DNA from: Enterobacterales bacterium
Lineage (GTDB): Bacteria; Pseudomonadota; Gammaproteobacteria; Enterobacterales; Enterobacteriaceae
Length of the DNA stretch: 34,256 nucleotides
Reading direction: 5' to 3'
Assembly: GCA_015654925.1 (NCBI GenBank)
Contig: JAATFX010000054.1
Coordinates: 1 to 34,256, forward strand
A program made the position numbers and the translations under genes. Positions 17,709 through 24,841 of the stretch are shown here, piece after piece. Every line of letters starts with the position of its first letter. Positions within the stretch are counted from its first letter, which is position 1. Under the pieces are notes generated by a model. That model saw only the letters and a list, made by a program, of their open reading frames with translations. It was not told where the DNA came from and made no database searches.

Positions 17709-19138
17709 ACATTTTCCTTCACCTGGCCGGCGGCGATACGGTCCCGCTCGACGATTTTCAGCTGCGCTCTTTTTTGCGCCTGGCTCATCAGGTGCACGCG
17801 GGCGCGCCGCGCCGCTTCGTGGCCGGAGCCGGTGGCGATCTCCATATTGCCGATTTCGGCAAAGTAGTCGCCCGCAAAGTGGATATTGACGTCGTTGCGC
17901 TCGCAGTAGGCGAGCATCGGGTCAAAATTAAAACCGGCCGGGCGATAGGTATTGCCGGGCACCCAGCGCTGCACGATGGTTTCCTTCACATGCCCCTGCA
18001 ACTGCGGGAACATTTTGTAGATATCGGCGAGATAACGATCGCGAATTTCATCGTCGGTCAACTTGAGCATTTCGCGCGCCGGGGTGCCGCCGGAATAAAC
18101 CATCAGGCTGCCGCCCGGTTTGCGCGGGCCGGTTCTTAGCGGGTTGGCATGATTGAAAAACATGTCAAACGAGGCATCCGGCGTGGTGATGGCATAGATA
18201 TCGTCATAGGGCATGGGGCCCGGCTCGTCGGTAATGATCCCCATGGTGGGGAACGGGCCGTACTGGACGCCTTGCAGGGTATGGCGGACATCATCGGGGA
18301 TATCGCGGACAATATCCGATGCCTGGTCAGCCGGTATCGCCACCACGACTTCCGCGGCGGTTACGGTATGCTCGCGCCCGTCGGTTTCATAGACCACGGT
18401 GACCAGGTCGCCGGTTTTACTTACCGATTTCACGGTGGCGTGATAGCGCACGCGATCGCCCAGCAGCTCCATCATCACCTCGCCAAACCGGCCCGACCCC
18501 CCGTCAAGGTTAAGCGCCATGGAGTCGCCCTTACCGGCCCACACGGCGCCAAAAAGCGAGACGCCGACCCCCGCATGCTGGTCTTCCATTTCAGCCGCCG
18601 CACGACGCGCCGCCGAACGAAATAGCGCTTCAAGACGCTTGGGCAGCGGCCCCATAAATTCGTGAAAGGATTTATCCGACAAATAGCCGGCGACCCGCGC
18701 CCGGCGGCGCTGGTTACTTTCGCCATACACCGGCGCCATCGCTTTTTGCCAGCCTTTTACGGCCTTGAGAATACGCATGCCTTTGGTCGCCATGGCAAAA
18801 CGCTCACGCAGGGTCATCGACATGGTCAGCGGCAGGGCGGAAACCATTTTGGGCTTATATACTTTACCGCCCCAATAGATCGCGAATTTGTTGCCGGGGA
18901 TCTTGATGATATCCAGGCCTATGGAATGCAGGATGTTGCGCATGTGCGACCCCGGCGGTGGAAACAAATGGCCGCCCAGATTCAGCCAATAATCTCCCCG
19001 CGATACAGAGTAGAGACGTCCGCCAAGACGATGCGATTTTTCCAGGACCAGAATGTTCTTGTCCCTGAGCTCCCAGGCCGCCGACAAACCCGATGGGCCG
19101 CCACCAATAACCACGACATCAAATTCCGGTTTAACCAT
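17705..19138 (-). CDS. FAD-dependent amine oxidase/NAD(P)-binding Rossmann oxidoreductase
   Basis: A 477-residue flavoprotein of the amine oxidase/protoporphyrinogen oxidase fold. The N-terminal dinucleotide site is VVVIGGGPSGLSAAWEL with the LEKSHRLGGRLYS continuation; the C-terminal FAD-contact region is INIHFAGDYFAEIGNMEIA. The GGSLMVYSGG strand is typical of the family. I chose ATG 19138, using AGGTG upstream; a GTG four codons earlier overlaps that site. Its promoter shares the operator at 19258-19276 with the divergent binding-protein gene, so it belongs to the same regulon. It is the best local candidate for an oxidase acting on a D-imino acid, a step for which no DadA- or DAO-type enzyme is seen. 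Confidence 0.82.
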   Translation of the reverse strand: MVKPEFDVVVIGGGPSGLSAAWELRDKNILVLEKSHRLGGRLYSVSRGDYWLNLGGHLFPPPGSHMRNILHSIGLDIIKIPGNKFAIYWGGKVYKPKMVSALPLTMSMTLRERFAMATKGMRILKAVKGWQKAMAPVYGESNQRRRARVAGYLSDKSFHEFMGPLPKRLEALFRSAARRAAAEMEDQHAGVGVSLFGAVWAGKGDSMALNLDGGSGRFGEVMMELLGDRVRYHATVKSVSKTGDLVTVVYETDGREHTVTAAEVVVAIPADQASDIVRDIPDDVRHTLQGVQYGPFPTMGIITDEPGPMPYDDIYAITTPDASFDMFFNHANPLRTGPRKPGGSLMVYSGGTPAREMLKLTDDEIRDRYLADIYKMFPQLQGHVKETIVQRWVPGNTYRPAGFNFDPMLAYCERNDVNIHFAGDYFAEIGNMEIATGSGHEAARRARVHLMSQAQKRAQLKIVERDRIAAGQVKENV

Positions 19139-19235
19139 TTTTTGTTTCACCTCAATTGCTTATGCGTTCAATTGTTTTGCCCGGCAGGAGGATGCCTTGG
19201 GGACCCCCACCCGGGCGGCGGGATTAACATCGCGC

Positions 19236-19290
19236 TTGCAGCCGCTAAGTGTAACGGGTAATATATTACACGTAACATCCTATTGTCAAT
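19236..19290. promoter_or_regulatory. Overlapping divergent promoters
   Basis: Rightward: -35 TTGCAG (19236-19241), 17-bp spacer, -10 TAATAT (19259-19264). Leftward: a perfect TTGACA on the minus strand near 19283-19288 with TATATT about 18 bp further on. The two -10 elements overlap inside one operator copy, so one bound dimer could control both the amine oxidase operon and the second binding-protein gene. Confidence 0.6.
19258..19276. promoter_or_regulatory. Shared operator, copy 3
   Basis: GTAATATATTACACGTAAC contains the perfect palindrome GTAATATATTAC and lies over both -10 elements of the divergent promoters. It matches the 12352-12370 copy at 18 of 19 positions. Confidence 0.65.
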
Positions 19291-19345
19291 GTTCGGCTAT
19301 TGATCACGTACGCTTCGCGCCCTCAATTCACCCCAGGAGAGTTAT

Positions 19346-20230
19346 ATGAAATCCAATCGTTCCAAAGAGTTGTGTTTGATCGCCGCGCTGGCGGCAGGCG
19401 CGCTTCCCGCCGCATCCGCCTGGTCGCAGGAGGCGATCGCCAAGGCCGATGACGTGGCCGCGCTGCTGCCCCAGTCGATAAAGGACGCCGGTGCGTTGCG
19501 CATCGCCGTGCCGGACACCGGTAAACCGTTGGCTTATAAAGAAGGCGGCGAGCTTAAAGGGATGGATGTGGATCTTGCGCAATCGGTGGCTGCGGTGCTG
19601 GGGCTGAAGGCCGATATCAGCCTGATTCCTTTTGCCACCGCGCTGACGGGCTTGCAGTCGAACAAATTCGATATTTCCTACGGCGAGTTCTATGTCACGA
19701 CGGAACGATTGAAAATAGCCGATTTCGTCACTAACTGGCAGGACTACAGCACTTTCCTGGTGAAAAAAAACCAACCCTTCCAGGCCAAAACGCTGGCGGA
19801 TATTTGCGGCCATAAAGTGGGCGCCATGGCCGGATCGGCGGAACTGGCCACCCTAAAATCCGCATCGTCGAAATGTACCGATAAGGCGCCGGCGATTAGC
19901 GCATTTCCATCAATCAATAACGCCGTGCTGGCGCTCAACAGCGGCCGGGTCGATGGCGTATTGATCAACCGCGGCGGGGCGCAGGAATCGATACGCGTTG
20001 ATGCGGGACTTAACGCCTCCGGTGAAATCGGCGGGGGACCGACCGCGACCGCGGTGGCGCGCAACGCTAATTCCGGTCAATTGCTACAGGCGTTAAAAGG
20101 CGCCTACGATCGGTTGATCCAAAATGGCGAATACGCCAAGATCCTCGACAAGAACGATACCGCGTTTGGCGCCGTAAAAAGCGCGGAAATCTACCGGGAG
20201 GGCTCGACGCCGCCTAAATACAGTTTCTAA
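19346..20230 (+). CDS. Second periplasmic amino-acid-binding protein (SBP family 3)
   Basis: A 294-residue binding protein with a Sec signal peptide (LCLIAALAAGALPAASA, cleavage near residue 27). Lobe signatures include GALRIAVPDTGKPLAYKEGG, MDVDLAQSVAAVLGLKADI, GLQSNKFDISYGEFYVT and ADICGHKVGAMAGSAE. CAGGAGAG precedes the ATG. It parallels the binding protein at 2764-3684 along its whole length, including the GEIGGGPTATAVARN segment (GHVGGGPCATAVARN there). The pair probably deliver related ligands to the single permease/ATPase at 9214-10946. A hairpin terminator follows, so it is a one-gene unit controlled by the shared operator. Confidence 0.88.
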   Translation: MKSNRSKELCLIAALAAGALPAASAWSQEAIAKADDVAALLPQSIKDAGALRIAVPDTGKPLAYKEGGELKGMDVDLAQSVAAVLGLKADISLIPFATALTGLQSNKFDISYGEFYVTTERLKIADFVTNWQDYSTFLVKKNQPFQAKTLADICGHKVGAMAGSAELATLKSASSKCTDKAPAISAFPSINNAVLALNSGRVDGVLINRGGAQESIRVDAGLNASGEIGGGPTATAVARNANSGQLLQALKGAYDRLIQNGEYAKILDKNDTAFGAVKSAEIYREGSTPPKYSF

Positions 20231-20233
20231 TGC

Positions 20234-20258
20234 GGCTCCCAGGGATGGGAGGCTTTTT
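20234..20258 (+). terminator. Intrinsic terminator after the second binding protein
   Basis: CTCCC (20236-20240) pairs with GGGAG (20247-20251) around a 6-nt loop; after a GC the strand continues with five T. Short stem, but good position just after the stop codon. Confidence 0.6.
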
Positions 20259-20275
20259 GTTTCGGCGGTCAACTA

Positions 20276-20295
20276 TTACTTATAGTAATAAGTAA
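20276..20295. promoter_or_regulatory. Inverted repeat upstream of the GntR gene
   Basis: TTACTTAT and ATAAGTAA are perfect 8-nt arms separated by 4 nt, about 150 bp before the regulator start. A nested TATTAC-N5-GTAATA also occurs, related in composition to the shared operator. It is a candidate autoregulatory site. Confidence 0.45.
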
Positions 20296-20443
20296 ACGTT
20301 ATGATAGCCGCCGTTTTACAGCCCCGGTTAACAGCAATGCACCCGCGGGGTCATAAGAAAACGGAATCTGTATTGAGATGAATCTTCATTCGGGCTAAAA
20401 TGTAGCATGTTATCGACTACTGAGACGTCAGTCTGAGGGTTAT

Positions 20444-21100
20444 ATGGAACAGGAACATCCTATACTGCGGCAAGCCAATCTTCGCGATCAGGCGCTGTCT
20501 ATTCTTAAATTACGGCTGGTCTCCGGCGATCTGGCGCCGGGCCAAATTTATTCCGCCTCGGCGTTGGCCGAAGAATTGGGCGTTTCCAATAGCCCGGTGC
20601 GCGAGGCCATGCTGACGCTGGTTAACCAGGGATTAATGGAAACGGTGCGTAATCGCGGTTTTCGCGTGGTGCATTTCAGCGAAAAAGAGCGTCATAACGT
20701 CTATGAGCTCCGGCTATTGCTCGAAGTGCCGTCGATGGCCAAACTCGCCACGCTCAGGCCGCGGGTGGAAGCGCGCCGGCAGGAGTTTTCCCAAATCGCC
20801 TCCGACATGGTGGCTTATGCCAAGGAAGGGAACATCGCGGGTTATCTGGAAATGGATCGCCAGTTCCATCTCGGCCTGCTGTCGCTGCTCGAAAATGAGC
20901 CTTTGGTGACAATTGTGGAAAACCTGCGCGATCAGTCCCGGCAGTATGGTCTTAAGGCGCTGCGCGAAAGCGGCGGGCTGGTGAAATCCGCTGAAGAGCA
21001 TCAGCCCATCCTTGATGCAATGTTATCAGGGGATACGGAACTGACCACTCGCCTGATGACTAATCATCTAAGCCATTTAATGAGCGACTGGGCGGGTTGA
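20444..21100 (+). CDS. GntR-family transcriptional regulator, FCD (FadR) subfamily
   Basis: A 218-residue regulator. The N-terminal winged helix-turn-helix is typical (SASALAEELGVSNSPVREAML, then NRGFRVVHF wing). The C-terminal all-helical FCD domain has the likely metal/ligand residues: Asp and His in EMDRQFHLGLL, His in EEHQPILDAM and NHLSHLM. FCD regulators usually bind small organic acids and release short AT-rich palindromes. GAGGG precedes the ATG. It stands between the catabolic cluster and the decarboxylase locus and is the only regulator within the cluster, so it is the best candidate to bind the three GTAATATATTAC elements. That pairing is inferred. Confidence 0.9.
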   Translation: MEQEHPILRQANLRDQALSILKLRLVSGDLAPGQIYSASALAEELGVSNSPVREAMLTLVNQGLMETVRNRGFRVVHFSEKERHNVYELRLLLEVPSMAKLATLRPRVEARRQEFSQIASDMVAYAKEGNIAGYLEMDRQFHLGLLSLLENEPLVTIVENLRDQSRQYGLKALRESGGLVKSAEEHQPILDAMLSGDTELTTRLMTNHLSHLMSDWAG

Positions 21101-21122
21101 TTTTACGCGCCGCCGGTCCGTC

Positions 21123-21548
21123 CTAGGAGTCCTCGGCGTGAATGCCGCGTCTCATCTTGGCCAGAATTTGCACCAGGGCCTCGCGTTCATCGGCGGACAA
21201 TGTCTGTAATAAGCTGTCCGAGACCTGTTCGGCCACGGGCCGGGCAAGGTTCAGCATATCGCGGCCCTGCCTGGTGAGCCGGATAAGACGCCGGCGGCTA
21301 TCGGCGGCATCCGGGCGCCGGACAATCAGCTGCCGGGTTTCCATGCGCCCCAGCATTTCCGCCAGGGTCGCCTTGGTGGTGGCGCTAGCCTGCCCGAGCG
21401 TGGCCTGATCGAGTCCTTCAGGCGAGGTGGCGAGCGCTTCCAGAACCGCATATTGCGGTTTGGTAAGTTCGGGCATCAGCAAGCTCCAGCGGGCGGTATG
21501 CTCCTGCAGGACGACGCGCATGAGGTGAAATAAGGTCTTGTCAAACAT
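21123..21548 (-). CDS. MarR-family transcriptional regulator
   Basis: A 141-residue winged-helix repressor of normal family length. The DNA-binding region TKPQYAVLEALATSPEGLDQ...TKATLAEMLGRMETRQLI is followed by the wing RRPDAADSRRRLIRLTRQGR and a C-terminal dimerisation helix. The frame extends 28 codons further upstream, but MFDKTLFHLMRVVLQEHTA is the usual MarR opening and has AGGA about 10 nt before it. It is divergent from the decarboxylase genes with two strong palindromes between, so it probably represses them until an aromatic acid binds, as known for phenolic-acid MarR proteins. Confidence 0.9.
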   Translation of the reverse strand: MFDKTLFHLMRVVLQEHTARWSLLMPELTKPQYAVLEALATSPEGLDQATLGQASATTKATLAEMLGRMETRQLIVRRPDAADSRRRLIRLTRQGRDMLNLARPVAEQVSDSLLQTLSADEREALVQILAKMRRGIHAEDS

Positions 21549-21661
21549 CCGCTTTATATCCTGTCCGGTAGTGCCCCGTTCACGCCCGTTCGGCGGGGCG
21601 GGTATTATCTCCGCTACCTTTGGCGGGCACAAGCAAATCCCGCCAGCAATGCATGCCGGGC

Positions 21662-21690
21662 TTGACGTTCGTATACGAACTAAATAGAAT
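21662..21690 (+). promoter_or_regulatory. Promoter of ecdC with operator in its spacer
   Basis: -35 TTGACG (21662-21667), 17-bp spacer and -10 TAGAAT (21685-21690), each 5 of 6 to consensus. The spacer contains the palindrome GTTCGTATACGAAC (21667-21680), so a bound MarR dimer would exclude RNA polymerase. Confidence 0.7.
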
Positions 21691-21725
21691 TTCCCACGAA
21701 GCCTGAGTTTAAGACCGTTCGTTCG

Positions 21726-21755
21726 AACATATAGTTCGTATACGAACTATATGTT
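21726..21755. promoter_or_regulatory. 30-bp perfect palindrome, second MarR operator
   Basis: Fully symmetric about 21740/21741, with inner AGTTCGTATACGAACT and AT-rich flanks. The core is the same 14-mer as in the promoter spacer. It lies about 35 bp downstream of the predicted start point, so it may be a roadblock or cooperative site. In RNA it could also form a hairpin in the leader. Confidence 0.75.
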
Positions 21756-21894
21756 TTTACCTTGCTTCGTTTATGCGACTTATCCTCGTTATATCGAGAG
21801 CCGCTGATGTTGGGCAAGGGCTGACCGGCGCTGGGTAAAACGGCCAGGGTAGATGAGTCGGACCAGCCTTTTCACATGGGATACGGGATTTAAC

Positions 21895-23322
21895 ATGATA
21901 TTCGACGATTTGCGCCAGTTCCTGCAGGCGCTGGATGAACATGGCCAGTTGCTGCATGTGAAAGACTCCGTCCAGGCCGAGCCGGATCTGGCGGCGGCGG
22001 CCAATGCGGCCGGCCGGATTGGAGATAAAGCGCCGGCGCTGTATTTCGATAATATCGCGGGTTTTACCGACGCCAAGGTTGCGCTTAATACCCTGGGTTC
22101 GTGGCCTAACCACGCTATCGCCTTGGGCATGGCTCCCGGCACCTCAACCAAGGATCAGGTTGCGGAATTCATCCGGCGCTGGGACGAATTCCCCGTACCG
22201 GTGGAGCATCGCGCAAATCCGCCCTGGCGGGAAAACAGCGTCGAAGGCGACGATATCAATCTTTTTGAAATACTGCCGCTGTTTCGCCTCAACGATGGCG
22301 ACGGGGGTTTCTATCTGGACAAGGCCGCGGTGGTCTCGCGCGACCCGCAGGACCCCGATAATTTCGGCAAGCAGAATGTCGGCATCTACCGTATGCAGGT
22401 CAAGGGCAAACGCCGTCTCGCCATCCAGCCCGTGCCGGTGCACGATATCGCCATCCACCTCAAGGCGGCGGAAGAACGGGGCGAGGATCTGCCTATCGCC
22501 ATCACCCTCGGCAACGATCCGATTATCACGCTTATGGCGTCGACGCCCCTGCGCTATGACCAGTCGGAATACGAAATGGCGGGCGCGCTGCGGCAGGCGC
22601 CTTATCCGATCGCCACGGCCCCGCTGACCGGATTTGACGTCCCATGGGGCTCGGAGGTGGTTATCGAAGGCGCGATCGAAAGCCGCAAGCGCGAACTGGA
22701 AGGCCCGTTCGGCGAGTTCACGGGCAATTATTCCGGCGGGCACCGGATGCCGGTGATAAGGATCGACCGGGTTTCTTATAGAACGCAGCCGATCTTCGAG
22801 TCCCTTTATCTTGGCATGCCCTGGACGGAGGTGGACTATCTCATCGGTCCGGCAACCTGTGTCCCGCTTTACAAGCAGCTCAAGGCCGATTTTCCCGAGG
22901 TGCAGGCCGTTAATGCCATGTATACCCATGGCCTGCTGGCGATTATTTCCACGAAGAAACGTTATGGCGGATTCGCGAAAGCGGTAGGACTGCGCGCCAT
23001 GACGACGCCCCATGGATTGGGTTACGTAAAAATGGCGATTGTCGTGGATGAGGACGTCGATCCCTTCAATTTACCCCAGGTTATGTGGGCTTTGTCCACC
23101 AAAGTGAATCCCGCGGGCGATCTGGTACAATTGCCCAATATGTCGGTGGTCGCGCTGGACCCCGGATCGTCGCCCGCAGGCGTGACCGACAAGCTGGTCA
23201 TTGACGCGACGACCCCCGTCGTTCCTGACATGCGCGGCAATTATGGTCTGCCGGTGCGCGATCTTCCCGAAACGGGCCGCTGGATCGACCGGCTGAACAC
23301 GCTGATCGCCAACAACCGCTGA
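21895..23322 (+). CDS. ecdC: UbiD-family hydroxyarylic acid decarboxylase, subunit C
   Basis: A 475-residue protein closely matching my memory of enteric EcdC/ShdC along its length (FDDLRQFLQAL, NLFEILPLFRLNDGDGG, GKQNVGIYRMQVKGKR, ITLGNDPIITLM, EGPFGEFTGNYSGG, MTTPHGLGYVKM). It belongs to the prenylated-FMN-dependent UbiD family and reversibly decarboxylates hydroxybenzoates such as 4-hydroxybenzoate, vanillate or protocatechuate. The ATG at 21895 gives the family start MIFDDLR and the exact usual length; an in-frame ATG 14 codons earlier is unlikely. Upstream is a MarR repressor; downstream the small subunit D. Subunit B, the UbiX-type flavin prenyltransferase normally first in this operon, is missing. 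Confidence 0.95.
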   Translation: MIFDDLRQFLQALDEHGQLLHVKDSVQAEPDLAAAANAAGRIGDKAPALYFDNIAGFTDAKVALNTLGSWPNHAIALGMAPGTSTKDQVAEFIRRWDEFPVPVEHRANPPWRENSVEGDDINLFEILPLFRLNDGDGGFYLDKAAVVSRDPQDPDNFGKQNVGIYRMQVKGKRRLAIQPVPVHDIAIHLKAAEERGEDLPIAITLGNDPIITLMASTPLRYDQSEYEMAGALRQAPYPIATAPLTGFDVPWGSEVVIEGAIESRKRELEGPFGEFTGNYSGGHRMPVIRIDRVSYRTQPIFESLYLGMPWTEVDYLIGPATCVPLYKQLKADFPEVQAVNAMYTHGLLAIISTKKRYGGFAKAVGLRAMTTPHGLGYVKMAIVVDEDVDPFNLPQVMWALSTKVNPAGDLVQLPNMSVVALDPGSSPAGVTDKLVIDATTPVVPDMRGNYGLPVRDLPETGRWIDRLNTLIANNR

Positions 23323-23347
23323 TCTGATAAATGAAAAGGAACATATG

Positions 23348-23578
23348 ATGATTTGTCCTCGTTGCCAGCATCCAGAGACGGACGTTTTGTTTGAAAGCCC
23401 GGTCCAGGGCGTATTTACCGTATTTCAATGCGGGCAATGCCTGTACACCTGGCGTTCGACCGAGCCGCCGCGCCGTTCCGATCCCCGGTTTTATCCGCAA
23501 GCGTTCCGCCTGGACCCCGGGAGTCTTGAACACGCCGAGGAGATACCGCCCGTTCCGGTCCTGCAGAAAGTTCTCTGA
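23348..23578 (+). CDS. ecdD: Hydroxyarylic acid decarboxylase subunit D, small zinc-ribbon protein
   Basis: A 76-residue protein (77 if the adjacent ATG at 23345 is used). It starts MICPRCQHPET and has a second pair in QCGQCLYTW, giving a four-cysteine CxxC...CxxC zinc ribbon, then TEPPRR. This is the VdcD/EcdD family, found after UbiD decarboxylases of the vdc/ecd/shd type and needed for full activity in vivo, by an unclear mechanism. AAAGGA upstream suits the second ATG better (7 nt), which also matches the family start. A hairpin terminator follows. Confidence 0.92.
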   Translation: MICPRCQHPETDVLFESPVQGVFTVFQCGQCLYTWRSTEPPRRSDPRFYPQAFRLDPGSLEHAEEIPPVPVLQKVL

Positions 23579-23589
23579 TAGTGATACAC

Positions 23590-23619
23590 CCCTTATCCGG
23601 TGCGCCTGGATAAGGGTTT
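23590..23619 (+). terminator. Terminator after ecdD
   Basis: CCCTTATCC (23590-23598) and GGATAAGGG (23608-23616) form a perfect 9-bp stem with a 9-nt loop, followed by TTTGGATTT. The T tract is broken, so efficiency is uncertain. Confidence 0.65.
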
Positions 23620-23756
23620 GGATTTCCCGCTATAGCTTTAAGCCCAATTAGAGTTTTTATCCTTTAATTTCATTAAATTATGCGCCATGGACCGGCGGCA
23701 TCCAGCGATGCGGCAAAAATGCGGTGGGTTTTATAAAATCCGGTGAAAGCTGATTT

Positions 23757-23772
23757 TGTGCTTATGATCACA
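23757..23772. promoter_or_regulatory. CRP-binding site of the beta-glucoside operon
   Basis: TGTGCTTATGATCACA matches TGTGA-N6-TCACA at nine of ten positions. It is centred about 70 bp before the predicted start, consistent with catabolite activation as in E. coli bgl. Confidence 0.75.
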
Positions 23773-23799
23773 AAAATTTAGCCTTATTGGATAACCGTA

Positions 23800-23829
23800 T
23801 TGCATTGGGAAAACGCATGGTGTAATAAT
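23800..23829 (+). promoter_or_regulatory. Predicted bgl-type promoter
   Basis: -35 TTGCAT (23800-23805), 18-bp spacer and -10 AATAAT (23824-23829). The start would fall just before the antiterminator target RNA. Confidence 0.45.
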
Positions 23830-23838
23830 CGGGCCAGT

Positions 23839-23869
23839 GGATTGTAACTGTTGAAAAACGGGCAAAACC
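23839..23869 (+). promoter_or_regulatory. Ribonucleic antiterminator (RAT) site
   Basis: The segment begins GGATTGTAACTG and ends GGGCAAAACC, matching the BglG/LicT RAT consensus (GGATTGTTACTG...GGCAAAACC) at nearly all fixed positions. Its 3' end overlaps the 5' arm of the terminator that follows, so a bound antiterminator dimer would prevent the terminator from folding. Confidence 0.9.
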
Positions 23870-23910
23870 TAAAAGAGATAAGCACTCTTTTACGTTTTGC
23901 CTTTTTTTTT
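23861..23910 (+). terminator. Leader terminator controlled by the RAT
   Basis: Outer stem GGCAAAAC/GTTTTGCC (23861-23868 with 23894-23901) and inner stem AAAAGAG/CTCTTTT, followed by nine T (23902-23910). It sits 10 nt before the antiterminator gene, so the operon is transcribed only when the antiterminator is active. Confidence 0.93.
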
Positions 23911-23919
23911 GGGTGAAGA

Positions 23920-24759
23920 ATGAGAATTCTCAGAGTGCTGAATAACAATGTCGTCATTGTTAATGATGATAATGAACAAGAATGCGTCGTTATAGGCAAA
24001 GGAATAGCTTTTCAGAAAAAAAACGGGCAATGGATTGATCCGACGCAGGTGGATAAAATATTCCGTCTCGCTCGCGAAGATAACCGCCAACGAGAAACCG
24101 CGGATTATAACAATGTACCTGATGAACTGTTCAATATTGTTATTGATATTGTAAAACAAGCCTCTTTTCGGCTGGATCGCAAAATCCATAAAAGCCTATA
24201 CGCGTCGTTGCTGGACCATTTGAATTTTGCCATTGAGCGCGGCCGACAGCAGAAATTTGCCAAAAGCGAATTGCTATGGGATATCAAAAGATTATATTCG
24301 GCGGAGTATTCCATTGGCCTGGAGGCTTTGAACGATATTAATCAAAAATTCAATATCGCCCTGCCGGAGGATGAGGCGGCTTTTATCGCCCTGCATTTAT
24401 TGAATGCTCAGCAGGAGGGCACCATGCCGGATGTCGCGCAAATGTCACGGCTAATCCAGAATATACTGAATATCGTAAAATATCATTTCCAATTGGAATA
24501 TGATGAGCAATCCATTGATTTTCAGAGATTTGTTACCCATCTTAAGTTTTTCTCCCATCGGTTGCTGAGCCATGCCTATGTGTGCGGAAATGATGCGGAA
24601 TTACATAATTTGGTAGCGTTAAAATACGGCCTGGCTTATGCCTGTGCCGAAAAAATAAATCTTTATTTGACACGCGAATATCAACGCATTTTAACGGACG
24701 ACGAAATGATGTTTTTATCGTTGCATATTGAACATGTGAGATTAAGTTCACAGAATTAA
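23920..24759 (+). CDS. bglG: BglG/LicT-family transcriptional antiterminator
   Basis: A 279-residue RNA-binding regulator. The N-terminal CAT domain (MRILRVLNNNVVIV...GKGIAFQKK, residues 1-55) binds the RAT. Two PTS regulatory domains follow. The conserved phosphorylatable histidines are visible: His100 (LLDHLNF) and His159 (IALHLLN) in PRD1, His207 (VTHLKFF) and His269 (LSLHIEH) in PRD2. By analogy, the PTS permease downstream phosphorylates and inactivates it without substrate, while HPr phosphorylation activates it. It lies directly after its own RAT/terminator, so it is autoregulated. The name follows family and operon position; orthology to E. coli bglG is not shown. Confidence 0.93.
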   Translation: MRILRVLNNNVVIVNDDNEQECVVIGKGIAFQKKNGQWIDPTQVDKIFRLAREDNRQRETADYNNVPDELFNIVIDIVKQASFRLDRKIHKSLYASLLDHLNFAIERGRQQKFAKSELLWDIKRLYSAEYSIGLEALNDINQKFNIALPEDEAAFIALHLLNAQQEGTMPDVAQMSRLIQNILNIVKYHFQLEYDEQSIDFQRFVTHLKFFSHRLLSHAYVCGNDAELHNLVALKYGLAYACAEKINLYLTREYQRILTDDEMMFLSLHIEHVRLSSQN

Positions 24760-24788
24760 ACCTGATGAAATAGTTATAGCTTAATCTC

Positions 24789-24803
24789 TGGGGGAATCCC
24801 CCA
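24789..24803 (+). other. Short GC hairpin between antiterminator and permease genes
   Basis: TGGGGG-AAT-CCCCCA forms a tight 6-bp stem. E. coli bgl has a second RAT/terminator in this gap; here no RAT-like sequence or T tract is present, so this is more likely an mRNA processing or stability element. Confidence 0.4.
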
Positions 24804-24841
24804 ATCTGGTTTTATGAGATTGACATATCCGGAGTATTACT

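Noticed and set aside
22144..23013. A 289-codon leftward frame opposite ecdC
   Set aside because: Fully inside a strongly conserved decarboxylase gene; composition is rich in Arg, His and Gly as expected of a shadow frame.
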